A program made the translations under genes and the position numbers. The notes under the pieces are model-generated. The model had not been told where the DNA came from. It made no database searches and saw nothing but the letters and a program-made list of their open reading frames with translations. Source: Sphingopyxis fribergensis (GTDB taxonomy: Bacteria; Pseudomonadota; Alphaproteobacteria; Sphingomonadales; Sphingomonadaceae). From it: a stretch of 64,000 nucleotides of DNA. Below, one piece after another: positions 8,269-16,424 of the stretch; within the stretch, counting starts at the first letter, position 1; the number at the start of each line of letters is the position of its first letter. The stretch lies in NCBI RefSeq assembly GCF_000803645.1, contig NZ_CP009122.1, positions 1,588,501-1,652,500 on the forward strand, written 5' to 3'.

Positions 8269-8927
8269 ATCGTTCGCAGCAGCGGGATCAGCTCGTCGAA
8301 ATGATCGATCACGTGGTCGGCGCCGAGCTCCTCGGCGGGCCGGTCGAGGAAGCCGAAGCTGACCGCGACGCTGGGCACGCCAGCATTCTTCGCCGCCATC
8401 ACGTCATAGATGCTGTCGCCGACAAACACGACGCGCCCGCCGCCGCATTGCTGGGTCATCGCGTGGATCGGTTCGGGCGACGGCTTGCGGACGCCGAGCG
8501 TGTCGCCGCCGATGATCGTCGCCATGCGGTCGGCCAGGTCGAATTCGCCGAGCAGGACGCGCGCCAGATGCTCGGCCTTGTTGGTGACGACCGCCGTGCG
8601 CACGCCCAGTGCGTCGAGCCGGTCGAGCGCCGCGACCACCCCGGGAAAGGGGCGGCTGTGGACCGCGATATGCGCTTCGTAAAAGTGCAGCAGTTCCGGA
8701 TAGAGCCGCTCGACCGCGCCATCGGGTACGCCGCCGGATGCGCGCAGGCCTTCCTCGAGCATGTGCTTCGCGCCGCGGCCGATCATCGGCCGTACCGCGT
8801 CGGTGCTCAGCGGAGCGCGGTCCAACAGCCCCAGTGCATGATTGACCGCAGCGGCAAGGTCGCCAAGCGTATCGAGAAGCGTGCCGTCGAGGTCGAAGCC
8901 GACGATCGCAAAAGGAAATCCGTTCAT
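8265..8927 (-). CDS. gph: Phosphoglycolate phosphatase, HAD superfamily
   Basis: The 220-residue protein has the HAD nucleophile motif VGFDLDGTLLDT at residues 9-20, motif II TAVVTNKAE (about 112-120) and motif IV VFVGDSIYDVMAAKNAGV (about 165-182), with a helical C1 cap between the first two. It removes phosphate from 2-phosphoglycolate formed by RuBP oxygenation or DNA repair, though other HAD-IA substrates are possible. It ends against the nucleotidyltransferase gene and is divergent from glmU, sharing a short promoter region. Confidence 0.85.
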   Translation of the reverse strand: MNGFPFAIVGFDLDGTLLDTLGDLAAAVNHALGLLDRAPLSTDAVRPMIGRGAKHMLEEGLRASGGVPDGAVERLYPELLHFYEAHIAVHSRPFPGVVAALDRLDALGVRTAVVTNKAEHLARVLLGEFDLADRMATIIGGDTLGVRKPSPEPIHAMTQQCGGGRVVFVGDSIYDVMAAKNAGVPSVAVSFGFLDRPAEELGADHVIDHFDELIPLLRTI

Positions 8928-8986
8928 CGGGTGCGCATGGCGCGATGCTCTGGAAACCGCAATGATTTGCTGGCATGGCAGCGCGC

Positions 8987-10333
8987 ATGAGCAATCCGAT
9001 CGCCGCTATCGTTCTTGCTGCGGGCAAGGGCACGCGCATGAAGTCCGACCTGCACAAGGTGCTGCATCCGATCGCGGGGCGGCCGATGCTGCTGCACCTG
9101 ATGGCGAGCGTCGACGAACTCAGCCCCGCGAAGAAGGTCGTGATCGTCGGCGACAAGGCCGAGCAGCTCGAAGCCGCGCTGGCGGGCAGCGCCGATCTGG
9201 CGGTGCAGGCTCCGCAGCTCGGCACCGGCCATGCGGTGCAGCAGGCCGAAGGCGCGCTCGCGGGTTTCGACGGCGATGTGCTGATCCTCTATGGTGATGT
9301 GCCCTTCGTCCCCGCCGCGACGATGCAGGCGATGATCGACCGGCTGAACGCGCCCGACGCCCCCGCGGTCGTCGTGCTCGCGTTCGAGCCCGCCGATGCG
9401 CAGCAATATGGCCGCGTGATCACCGAGGGCGATTATGTCACCAAGATGGTCGAGCATAAGGACGCGACCGAGGCCGAGCGTGCGGTGCGCCTCTGCAACT
9501 CGGGGCTGATGGCCGCGAAGTCGGCGGACCTCTTCGCGCTGCTTTCGCGCGTTACCGACGATAATGCGGCGAAGGAATATTATCTCGTCGATATCGTCAA
9601 TATCGCGAACGCCGATGGGCGCCACTGCGCGGTCGTCGTCACCGATCCCTATGACGTCGCGGGCATCAACAGCCGCGGCGAACTCGCAGCGATGGAGGGT
9701 GAGTGGCAGGCGCGGCGGCGTGTACAGGCAATGGCCGACGGCGCCAGCCTGATCGCCCCCGACACCGTCTGGTTCGCCTGGGATACCCAGCTTGGCCGCG
9801 ATGTGCTGATCGAACCCAATGTCTTCTTCGGCCCCGGCGCGACCATCGCCGACAATGTGAAAATCCGCGCCAATTGCCATATCGAAGGCGCCATCGTCGG
9901 CACTGGTTGCGAAGTCGGTCCGTTCGCGCGGCTGCGCCCCGGCACGGTCCTTGGCGAGAAAGCGAAGATCGGCAATTTCGTCGAAACCAAGAAAGCAGTG
10001 CTCGGCAACGGCGCGAAGGCGAACCACCTGACCTATTTGGGCGATGTGACGGTCGGCGCGAACGCGAATATCGGCGCGGGCACGATCACCTGTAACTATG
10101 ATGGCTATTTCAAATATAGAACCGAGATTGGCGAGCGCGCTTTCATCGGATCGAACAGCGCGCTCGTCGCGCCGGTCCGGATCGGTGCCGATGCGATCGT
10201 CGCCGCGGGCAGCGCGGTCACGCGCGACGTCGCCGACGGCGAACTCCGCCTTGTCCGCGGCGAGCAATTGATCAAGCCCGGCTGGGCCGATCGCTTCCAC
10301 GACGCGATGCGCAAGAAAAAGGCGGGCAAGTAA
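8987..10333 (+). CDS. glmU: Bifunctional GlmU: GlcN-1-P acetyltransferase / GlcNAc-1-P uridyltransferase
   Basis: The roughly 448-residue enzyme makes UDP-GlcNAc for peptidoglycan and LPS. The N-terminal domain has the pyrophosphorylase loop LAAGKGTRMKSDLHKVLHP. The C-terminal half is a left-handed beta helix with hexapeptide repeats (IGNFVETKKAVLGNGAKANHLTYLGD, GAGTITCNYDG). I prefer the ATG at 8987 (MSNPIAAIV); an in-frame ATG at 8975 is possible and neither has a strong ribosome-binding site. GlmS, the earlier enzyme of the same pathway, is 2 kb downstream. Confidence 0.95.
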   Translation: MSNPIAAIVLAAGKGTRMKSDLHKVLHPIAGRPMLLHLMASVDELSPAKKVVIVGDKAEQLEAALAGSADLAVQAPQLGTGHAVQQAEGALAGFDGDVLILYGDVPFVPAATMQAMIDRLNAPDAPAVVVLAFEPADAQQYGRVITEGDYVTKMVEHKDATEAERAVRLCNSGLMAAKSADLFALLSRVTDDNAAKEYYLVDIVNIANADGRHCAVVVTDPYDVAGINSRGELAAMEGEWQARRRVQAMADGASLIAPDTVWFAWDTQLGRDVLIEPNVFFGPGATIADNVKIRANCHIEGAIVGTGCEVGPFARLRPGTVLGEKAKIGNFVETKKAVLGNGAKANHLTYLGDVTVGANANIGAGTITCNYDGYFKYRTEIGERAFIGSNSALVAPVRIGADAIVAAGSAVTRDVADGELRLVRGEQLIKPGWADRFHDAMRKKKAGK

Positions 10334-10338
10334 CCATC

Positions 10339-10878
10339 ATGCCCGCGCCGACGCTGACGACCGCGCGCCTTGTGCTGCGCCAGCTGCGTGTGGATGATGC
10401 CGCTGCGCTGTTTCCAGTGTTGTCGGATCCTGAAGTGATGGTCTGGTGGTCGAGCGGGCCGCACGCATCGCCCGCCGAGACCGAGGCCTATGTCAAAGGC
10501 AATGCGAGCGAAGGGCAGGGCTATCTTTGCTGGGCGATTACCGCCGGCGACGATGTTGCGCTCGGCTGGGTGATCCTGATCGACGGCAAGCCCGATGTGA
10601 AAGAAATCGGCTATATCCTGCGCCGCGACCGCTGGGGCAGCAGCATCGCGCGCGAAGCGGTGGCACGGGTGATCGATCATGGTTTCGGCGCACTGAAACT
10701 GCGCCGCATCTTTGCCGACACCGACCCCGAAAACCCGGGCTCGATCGGATTGCTCGAACGGCTGGGGTTCCAGCGCGAGGGCCGGCTGCGCAGTGAGTGG
10801 GAAACGCATATCGGCGTGCGCGATTCGCTGATCTATGGCCTGCTGCGCGACGAATGGATGATGGAGAAGACCAAGTGA
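10339..10878 (+). CDS. GNAT-family N-acetyltransferase
   Basis: The 179-residue protein has the RimJ/RimL-like GNAT pattern: an opening TTARLVLRQLRVDDAAALFP, then IGYILRRDRWGSSIAREAVARVI (acetyl-CoA loop) and FADTDPENPGSIGLLERLGFQREG. It probably acetylates an amine on a protein or small molecule; the acceptor is not predictable. It starts 5 bases after glmU and overlaps the next gene by 4 bases. Confidence 0.85.
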   Translation: MPAPTLTTARLVLRQLRVDDAAALFPVLSDPEVMVWWSSGPHASPAETEAYVKGNASEGQGYLCWAITAGDDVALGWVILIDGKPDVKEIGYILRRDRWGSSIAREAVARVIDHGFGALKLRRIFADTDPENPGSIGLLERLGFQREGRLRSEWETHIGVRDSLIYGLLRDEWMMEKTK

Positions 10879-11189
10879 GTGATCGCTATACCGACAAGCC
10901 CTTCCTGCGCTTTGTCGACGCCTGGGTGCTGAAGGCGATCGGCCATCTCGACACGGCGACCGAGACCTATTGCAAGGCGATGGTGCCGCAGCTCGAACAG
11001 AGTTTCGGTGTGACCGGAAGCTGGGAACAGATCGTCGAGCAGCAGATGAAGTTCGGGCCCGAATTAAAGACGCAAATCCTGAAAATCTGGACCGACGGCA
11101 AGGCGCGCTTTGCCGCGGGCAATGGCGAGGCGCCCGATCCGGTGCAGTTCGCGATGATCTTCGTCGACCGCAATTTCGGGCGCGCTTGA
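10875..11189 (+). CDS. Conserved small protein of unknown function
   Basis: The 104-residue protein starts at a GTG overlapping the GNAT stop (GTGA). It is soluble, mainly helical by composition, acidic and without cysteines. Visible segments include FLRFVDAWVLKAIGHLD and FAMIFVDRNFG. I do not recognise the family. Coupling to the acetyltransferase suggests co-expression with it and glmU. Confidence 0.65.
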   Translation: MSDRYTDKPFLRFVDAWVLKAIGHLDTATETYCKAMVPQLEQSFGVTGSWEQIVEQQMKFGPELKTQILKIWTDGKARFAAGNGEAPDPVQFAMIFVDRNFGRA

Positions 11190-11190
11190 C

Positions 11191-11220
11191 ATGATATCAT
11201 GATATGATATCAGTATATCA
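11191..11220. promoter_or_regulatory. vapBC operator: two TGATATCA boxes
   Basis: The palindrome TGATATCA occurs at 11192-11199 and again at 11205-11212, with a partial third copy (TATATCA) ending one base before the antitoxin ATG. The AT-rich repeat stands out in a GC-rich region. Ribbon-helix-helix antitoxins bind exactly such repeated short palindromes to autoregulate their operon. Confidence 0.6.
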
Positions 11221-11595
11221 ATGACCCGCATTCTTGCCGATCTTCCGGATGACGAGATCAAGCGTCTCGACCGCATTGCTTTTGAGCAGGGCAAAAGCCG
11301 GGCAGCTGTGCTGCGCGATGCCGTGGCGTCGTATCAGGCGCAACCGGGGTCGAGCGATGGCGATTGGATCGAACGCGGCTTCGGCTTGTGGTCACGCCAC
11401 GGTATTTCCGTCGATCCGCGCGACTATGATCGAAAGCGTCGCGCCGAATGGACGCGGCCTTGGGATGATGACTATGAAGAAGCGCGCGCGGAATCGCCGG
11501 ACATGTTCGATGCCGAGGACGATCGGCAGCGGCAAATCTATCTGGACATGATCGCCGGCAAATATCCCGAACCCAAAAGTCCGCATCCCAAGTGA
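11221..11595 (+). CDS. Ribbon-helix-helix antitoxin of a VapBC-type pair
   Basis: The 124-residue protein begins with a CopG/ribbon-helix-helix DNA-binding unit (RILADLPDDEIKRLDRIAFEQGKSRAAVLRDAVASY, residues 3-38). A longer C-terminal tail rich in acidic and aromatic residues probably wraps the toxin. It should neutralise the PIN-domain protein encoded by the overlapping next gene and repress the operon. The ATG sits directly after the repeated operator, so the leader is short. Confidence 0.8.
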   Translation: MTRILADLPDDEIKRLDRIAFEQGKSRAAVLRDAVASYQAQPGSSDGDWIERGFGLWSRHGISVDPRDYDRKRRAEWTRPWDDDYEEARAESPDMFDAEDDRQRQIYLDMIAGKYPEPKSPHPK

Positions 11596-11972
11596 GCGGT
11601 TATACGTTCGACGCAAATATCGTCATCGACGCACTCGCCGGTTATCCGCCGGCAAGGGCGGAAATTGAGCGCGCGACCCGCAATGGCGTCCGGCCCTGGA
11701 TCAGCCGCATGGTGTGGATCGAGGTGATGTCCAAGGGCGACGAGCGCATGGTCAGCGACGTCATGGCCTTTCTGGCGCATTTCGGCCTTGATGAAATCGA
11801 TGATGAAATCTCTGCACGGGCGGCGGCGCTGCGCCGCGACCGTCCGCGCTTGAAGTCGCCAGACGCCATCATTCTCGCCACCGCCCAAACCCGTGGGCGC
11901 GTTCTTATCACCCGAAATACAAGGGATTTCCCGGCGAATATGCCGGGCATCCGTGTTCCCTATACACTCTAA
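11592..11972 (+). CDS. vapC: VapC-like PIN-domain ribonuclease toxin
   Basis: The 126-residue PIN protein starts at a GTG overlapping the antitoxin stop by 4 bases. The acidic active-site residues are visible: D in TFDANIVID (residue 6), E in MVWIEVMS (about 43), D in KSPDAIILATA (about 89) and D in TRNTRDFP. Such toxins cleave tRNA or rRNA when the antitoxin decays. All catalytic positions appear intact, so the pair is probably functional. Confidence 0.83.
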   Translation: MSGYTFDANIVIDALAGYPPARAEIERATRNGVRPWISRMVWIEVMSKGDERMVSDVMAFLAHFGLDEIDDEISARAAALRRDRPRLKSPDAIILATAQTRGRVLITRNTRDFPANMPGIRVPYTL

Positions 11973-11990
11973 GACGAAAGCCAGATCCTC

Positions 11991-13814
11991 ATGTGCGGAA
12001 TTATCGGAATCATCGGCCGAGCCCAGGTGGCGGACCGGCTCGTCGACGGGCTCAAGCGCATGGAATATCGCGGCTATGATTCGGCGGGCGTGTGCACGGT
12101 CGAAGGCGGCCAGTTGATCCGCCGCCGCGCCGAGGGCAAGCTCGGTAACCTCGTCAAGGAACTTGGCAGCAATCCCGCGCGCGGCACCGTCGGCATTGCG
12201 CACACGCGCTGGGCGACGCACGGCGCCCCGACAACGAGCAATGCGCACCCGCATGCGACGGGCGAGGTTGCGCTCGTCCACAACGGGATCATCGAGAATT
12301 TCAAGCCGCTGCGCGAGGCGCTGCAGGCGCGCGGCCGCAAGTTCGAGAGCGAAACCGATACCGAAGTCGTCGCGCATCTCGTCTCCGAGCAGGTCGAGGC
12401 GGGCCTGTCGCCGCAGGATGCGGTGAAGGCGGTTCTCCCGCAGCTCCGCGGCGCCTTCGCACTCGCGATCGCTTTCCGCCAGCACCCCGACCTCTTGATC
12501 GGCGCGCGCCTCGGCTCGCCGCTCGTCGTCGGCTATGGCGAGGGCGAAACCTATCTCGGCTCGGACGCGCTCGCGCTGGCGCCGCTGACGCAGCAAATCG
12601 CCTATCTCGACGAAGGCGATTGGGTCGTCATCACCAAAGACGGTGCACAAATCTACGACGCCGAGAACAATCCGGTCACGCGCGAGATTACGACATCAGG
12701 CGTCACCGCCGCGGCGGTCGAGAAGGGCAATTATCGCCACTTCATGCAGAAGGAGATTTTCGAGCAGCCGACCGTGGTCGCGCAGACGCTCTCCTCCTAC
12801 ATTCGCCCGCTCGAACAGACGGTCGCGCTGCCGCAGATGGATTTCGACCTGTCGACGGTCGAGCGCATTACGATCGTCGCATGCGGCACCAGCTTTTATG
12901 CCGGCATGGTCGCCAAATATTGGTTCGAACAATTTGCGCGCGTTCCGGTCGATATCGATGTCGCGTCCGAATTCCGCTATCGCGACCCGGTGCTGCAACC
13001 GGGCGGGCTCGCGCTCTTCATCTCGCAGTCGGGCGAGACCGCCGACACGCTCGCCGCGCTCCGCCATTGCAAGGCGAACGGGCAGACAATCGCAGTCGTC
13101 GTCAACGTGCCGACGAGCAGCATGGCGCGCGAGGCCGACCTGCTGCTTCCGACCCACGCCGGCCCCGAAATCGGCGTCGCGTCGACCAAGGCCTTCACCT
13201 GCCAGCTCGCGGTACTCGCCGCGCTCGCCGCGCATCTTGCGCTCAAGAAGGGCAAGCTCAGCGCCGACGAAGAGCATGAGATCGTCAAGCATCTGATCGA
13301 AGCCCCCGCCGCGCTCAATGCCGCGCTCGCGCACGACGAGGAAATATCGAAGATGGCGCACCTCGTCGCCCCGGCGCGCGACGTGCTCTACCTCGGCCGC
13401 GGCCCCGACTATCCGCTCGCGATGGAGGGCGCGCTCAAGCTCAAGGAAATCTCCTACATCCACGCTGAGGGTTACGCTTCGGGCGAGATGAAGCATGGCC
13501 CGATCGCGCTGATCGACGAGGCGGTCCCGGTGATCGTCCTCGCGCCCAGCGGCCCGCTGTTCGAAAAGACCGTCAGCAATATGCAGGAAGTCATGGCACG
13601 CGGTGGCAAGGTCGTGCTGATCTCAGACACCGAGGGCCTCGCCGAGGCCGGCGAAGGCTGCATGGCGACGATCGAAATGCCCAAGGTCCACCCGCTGATC
13701 GCGCCGCTCGTCTATGCGGTGCCGGTGCAACTGCTGGCGTACCATGTGGCGGTGGCGAAGGGAACCGATGTCGATCAGCCGCGCAATCTGGCGAAGTCGG
13801 TGACGGTGGAGTGA
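11991..13814 (+). CDS. glmS: Glutamine-fructose-6-phosphate aminotransferase (isomerising)
   Basis: The 607-residue enzyme makes glucosamine-6-phosphate, the first step to UDP-GlcNAc. The N-terminal glutaminase domain starts MCGIIGIIG with the nucleophilic Cys at residue 2, and HTRWATHG follows. Two SIS domains carry ITIVACGTSFYAG, SQSGETADT and EMKHGPIALID. It ends with the family's DQPRNLAKSVTVE tail. Length is normal. It starts 18 bases after vapC, which probably reflects insertion of the toxin-antitoxin pair in front of it. No glmS ribozyme is expected or seen. Confidence 0.96.
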   Translation: MCGIIGIIGRAQVADRLVDGLKRMEYRGYDSAGVCTVEGGQLIRRRAEGKLGNLVKELGSNPARGTVGIAHTRWATHGAPTTSNAHPHATGEVALVHNGIIENFKPLREALQARGRKFESETDTEVVAHLVSEQVEAGLSPQDAVKAVLPQLRGAFALAIAFRQHPDLLIGARLGSPLVVGYGEGETYLGSDALALAPLTQQIAYLDEGDWVVITKDGAQIYDAENNPVTREITTSGVTAAAVEKGNYRHFMQKEIFEQPTVVAQTLSSYIRPLEQTVALPQMDFDLSTVERITIVACGTSFYAGMVAKYWFEQFARVPVDIDVASEFRYRDPVLQPGGLALFISQSGETADTLAALRHCKANGQTIAVVVNVPTSSMAREADLLLPTHAGPEIGVASTKAFTCQLAVLAALAAHLALKKGKLSADEEHEIVKHLIEAPAALNAALAHDEEISKMAHLVAPARDVLYLGRGPDYPLAMEGALKLKEISYIHAEGYASGEMKHGPIALIDEAVPVIVLAPSGPLFEKTVSNMQEVMARGGKVVLISDTEGLAEAGEGCMATIEMPKVHPLIAPLVYAVPVQLLAYHVAVAKGTDVDQPRNLAKSVTVE

Positions 13815-13836
13815 GCCGCACTGCCGGGAAGAAAGT

Positions 13837-14793
13837 ATGACGCCCGAAATCGGCGCGCCCCTGATCGTCCTTCTGGTGCTGGCGGTGGCGCTCACCATCT
13901 GGCGTCGGAGGCGGGTAGCGAAACCCGTCGAAGACGGGCCGGAAGGCGAGCCCTACCAGGTATTTACTCGCGAGTTCGACAGAGTTCTTGCTGTAGAGGA
14001 TCTTCCAGCGGCGCTGCGCTCACTCAGCCCCGACCTCGATAAGGGATATCTGCAGGAGAGCGATTTCGATTGGAGTGCCCAAATCGGACGTTCCGCCGAT
14101 CTTTATCGGGAGGTTGGCGATATGGCGGTGCTCGATCCGTCCGAAATCGATGAGCTTCAGGGTACAGCCATTCTCCTGCTAGTTGATCAATCTGGGTCGA
14201 TGCGTGGCGAGCGTATGGCATGGGTCACTGCGGGTGTTCGCCGATTGACGGAAGATCTCGGCCGGCGCGGCGCCAGTGTTGCAATCGCCGGCTATACGAC
14301 CGCCGGTTGGCATGGCGGCTTCGCAAGGAGACAGTGGATGAACGCAGGGAAGCCAGAACGGCCTGGCCGGCTGTGCGCTCTGCTGCACATCCTCTATCAA
14401 CCCTTTGATGGATCGGGTTTCGCGGAAACCGGTTGGCGAGACATGCTCAATCCCGACATATTGCGCGAAAATGTCGATGGGGAGTCGCTGCGGTGGGGCG
14501 CCGAATATCTGCGGACACGATCCGAGCCGCGACGTGTCCTTTTTGTCGTGAGCGACGGGGCCCCAGTTGATGATTCCACGCTAATGGCCAACGGGCCTTC
14601 CTATATGCACCGGCACTTTTTGACCGAACGCGATGCGTTGCTCGCGGCGAAGGATTTGGAGTTGGCGGCTGTCGGTGCCGATCATCGCGTCGACGAATTT
14701 TACCCTGTGTCTCGCCCAGCACAAAATGCGGGCGAATTGGTTACGGCTGGACTGGAACTGGTAATCGGCAAAAGACTGACAGGATTGATATGA
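13837..14793 (+). CDS. Membrane-anchored CobT-like VWA protein
   Basis: The 318-residue protein has one N-terminal transmembrane segment (about residues 7-22, LIVLLVLAVALTIW) followed by basic residues. Its soluble part then matches the C-terminal half of cobaltochelatase CobT: EIDELQGTAILLLVDQSGSMRGERM (MIDAS DxSxS), GRLCALLHILYQPFDGSG, NPDILRENVDGESLRWGAEYL and VLFVVSDGAPVDDSTL. The acidic CobT N-terminal region is missing, and no CobN, CobS or MoxR-type ATPase is nearby. A metal-chelatase or AAA+ partner role is possible but unproven. Its stop overlaps the GFA gene start. Confidence 0.75.
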   Translation: MTPEIGAPLIVLLVLAVALTIWRRRRVAKPVEDGPEGEPYQVFTREFDRVLAVEDLPAALRSLSPDLDKGYLQESDFDWSAQIGRSADLYREVGDMAVLDPSEIDELQGTAILLLVDQSGSMRGERMAWVTAGVRRLTEDLGRRGASVAIAGYTTAGWHGGFARRQWMNAGKPERPGRLCALLHILYQPFDGSGFAETGWRDMLNPDILRENVDGESLRWGAEYLRTRSEPRRVLFVVSDGAPVDDSTLMANGPSYMHRHFLTERDALLAAKDLELAAVGADHRVDEFYPVSRPAQNAGELVTAGLELVIGKRLTGLI

Positions 14794-15203
14794 ACTGGAA
14801 CACCACTTGCCACTGCGGCGCCGTCTCGGTCCGCCTCGCCAAGGCGCCCGAGGAGATCGCCGAGTGCAATTGCTCGCTCTGCTTCTCGCACGGTATCCTC
14901 TGGAGCTATATGTCGCCGCGTGACGTGGTGATCGAGGGTGCGACGCGGACCTATAATCGCGCCGATCGTGAAAATCCCAATTCGGACCTGCATTTTTGCG
15001 CGACCTGCGGCTGCACGACGCATTGGTCGGCGACCGCAGGCTTGATCGAGCGGATGGGCGGCGAGGTCGATATGATGGGCGTCAATATGCGCCTGTTCGA
15101 TCCGGCGCAACTCAGCGGGCTGAAGCTGAGCTTTCCCGATGGGCGCGGTTGGTCGGGCGAGGGGCCGTGGGGATATGCGCGTGAGCATGAGGTCATGCGC
15201 TGA
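14790..15203 (+). CDS. GFA / CENP-V family zinc protein
   Basis: The 137-residue protein has the zinc-site cysteines of the glutathione-dependent formaldehyde-activating fold: CHCGAV (residues 6-11), CNCSLC (about 28-33) and CATCGCTTHW (about 70-79). Family members bind zinc and some act on glutathione adducts, but for most the activity is unknown. It overlaps the preceding CobT-like gene by 4 bases. Confidence 0.85.
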   Translation: MNWNTTCHCGAVSVRLAKAPEEIAECNCSLCFSHGILWSYMSPRDVVIEGATRTYNRADRENPNSDLHFCATCGCTTHWSATAGLIERMGGEVDMMGVNMRLFDPAQLSGLKLSFPDGRGWSGEGPWGYAREHEVMR

Positions 15204-15222
15204 CGCCCGCGTGGCGAGCATG

Positions 15223-15411
15223 TCACTCCGTCGCATTGGCCTGCGCGAGGATCGACGCGGCGATGTCCTCGATCTTGCCGGCGACAAGCAGCGGTGCGCC
15301 GCCGACCATGCCGACCTGCGTCTGGCCGTTTTCATAGTCGCGGAGCCAGGCGACATTTTCGGCGACGACCAGGTAATTGCCGCCGCGCGACTTGAGTTCG
15401 ATGAATTTCAT
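15223..15411 (-). CDS. Small conserved protein, 62 residues
   Basis: The short protein (opening MKFIELKSRGGNYLVVAENV) alternates beta-strand-like stretches with glycine turns: VAWLRDYENGQTQVGMVGGAPLLV, then a short helix. The pattern is loosely like FlbD, but flagellar context is absent, so no function is claimed. AGGAGA lies 8 bases before the ATG, which supports the start. It is divergent from the HAD hydrolase gene. Confidence 0.6.
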   Translation of the reverse strand: MKFIELKSRGGNYLVVAENVAWLRDYENGQTQVGMVGGAPLLVAGKIEDIAASILAQANATE

Positions 15412-15470
15412 GCCGATGTCTCCTGTTCATCGAGGCTCTAGGCAGCAAATATGAAGATTGTAGGATTCGC

Positions 15471-16142
15471 ATGAGCTTCGCTGCCATCATTTTCGATTTC
15501 GACGGCGTCGTCGCCGACAGCGAGGTGCGCGCGAACCAGTCGCTCGCCGAGAGCCTGACCGCGGTGGGCATGCCCGCGACCTATGACGAGTGCCTGCGCG
15601 ACTATTATGGCCATAACTGGCAGGAGACCGAGCGCCGCATCGTCGCACGCTATGGCCGCGCGCTGCCGTCCGATTTCCGCGAGACGCACCGCGAACGGGC
15701 GCGGGCGCGCTATATGGAGGGGTTCGATGCGGTGCCCGGCGTTGTCGGCTTCCTCGATACGCTTGGTCCGATGCCGCGCGCGATCGCCTCGTCGAGCCGC
15801 GCCGAATATATCGGCTGGGCGCTCGGGCTGTTCGGGCTGGGCCATCATTTCGGTGCACATGTCTATAGCGCCGACGGTTGGGACCGCGGCAAGCCGTTTC
15901 CCGATATCTACCTCGCCGCGGCGAAAGGGCTGGCGGTCGATTCGGCGCAATGTCTTGCGATCGAGGATTCACCGACGGGGGCGCAGGCGGCGGTTGCGGC
16001 GGGGATGACCGTGATCGGCTTTTGCGGTGCAGGGCATATCGTCGACCGGGCTGGCCATGCCGCGATGCTCCGCGACGTCGGCGTGCATCATGTGGCGCTG
16101 ACTTTCGATGAGGTGGCGCAGCTGACGCTCAACGCCAAATGA
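15471..16142 (+). CDS. HAD-IA hydrolase (phosphosugar phosphatase/mutase type)
   Basis: The 223-residue protein has HAD motif I IIFDFDGVVADSE (residues 5-17), motif II AIASSSRAEYIGW, the lysine in WDRGKPFPDIYL and motif IV CLAIEDSPTGAQAAVAAGM. The SSSR and KPxPDIYL motifs place it with beta-phosphoglucomutase / phosphosugar phosphatases. Substrate not determined. Coordinates run straight into the dispersed repeat that follows. Confidence 0.82.
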   Translation: MSFAAIIFDFDGVVADSEVRANQSLAESLTAVGMPATYDECLRDYYGHNWQETERRIVARYGRALPSDFRETHRERARARYMEGFDAVPGVVGFLDTLGPMPRAIASSSRAEYIGWALGLFGLGHHFGAHVYSADGWDRGKPFPDIYLAAAKGLAVDSAQCLAIEDSPTGAQAAVAAGMTVIGFCGAGHIVDRAGHAAMLRDVGVHHVALTFDEVAQLTLNAK

Positions 16143-16277
16143 TCCTCCCTGCCGCGAAGCGGTGGGGAGGGGGACCGCGCCCAAAGGGCGTGGTGGAGGG
16201 GCCGCGGCGGTGGCGTCATCGCCCCTCCGTCAGCGCTTCGCGCTGCCACCTCCCCATGGCTGCGCCACAAGGAGGAT
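16142..16277. repeat. Dispersed palindromic repeat, copy 2
   Basis: This 136-base unit shares long blocks with positions 1-97. It is made of interleaved inverted segments (GGGGAGG / CCTCCCC, GTGGAGGGGC / GCCCCTCC, AGCGCTTCGCGCT), so the transcript would fold strongly. It directly follows the stop of the HAD gene and may also act as a transcription barrier or mRNA stabiliser. It does not look coding. Confidence 0.75.
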
Positions 16278-16424
16278 ATGAGCGGCAAAAACCGCTGTCC
16301 TATAAAGCCGGGCTGGATTAGCTTCGCCATCTGTTCGATCCCGATGACGGGATGAAACATGCAATCGCGAGTGAAGTTGCGCAGTTTTCCGTGACTTTCC
16401 GAAATCATCCCCAAGGAGAGAGAC

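Noticed and set aside
11991..12010. glmS ribozyme
   Set aside because: Only 18 bases separate vapC from glmS, too few for a ribozyme, and the element is not expected in this group.
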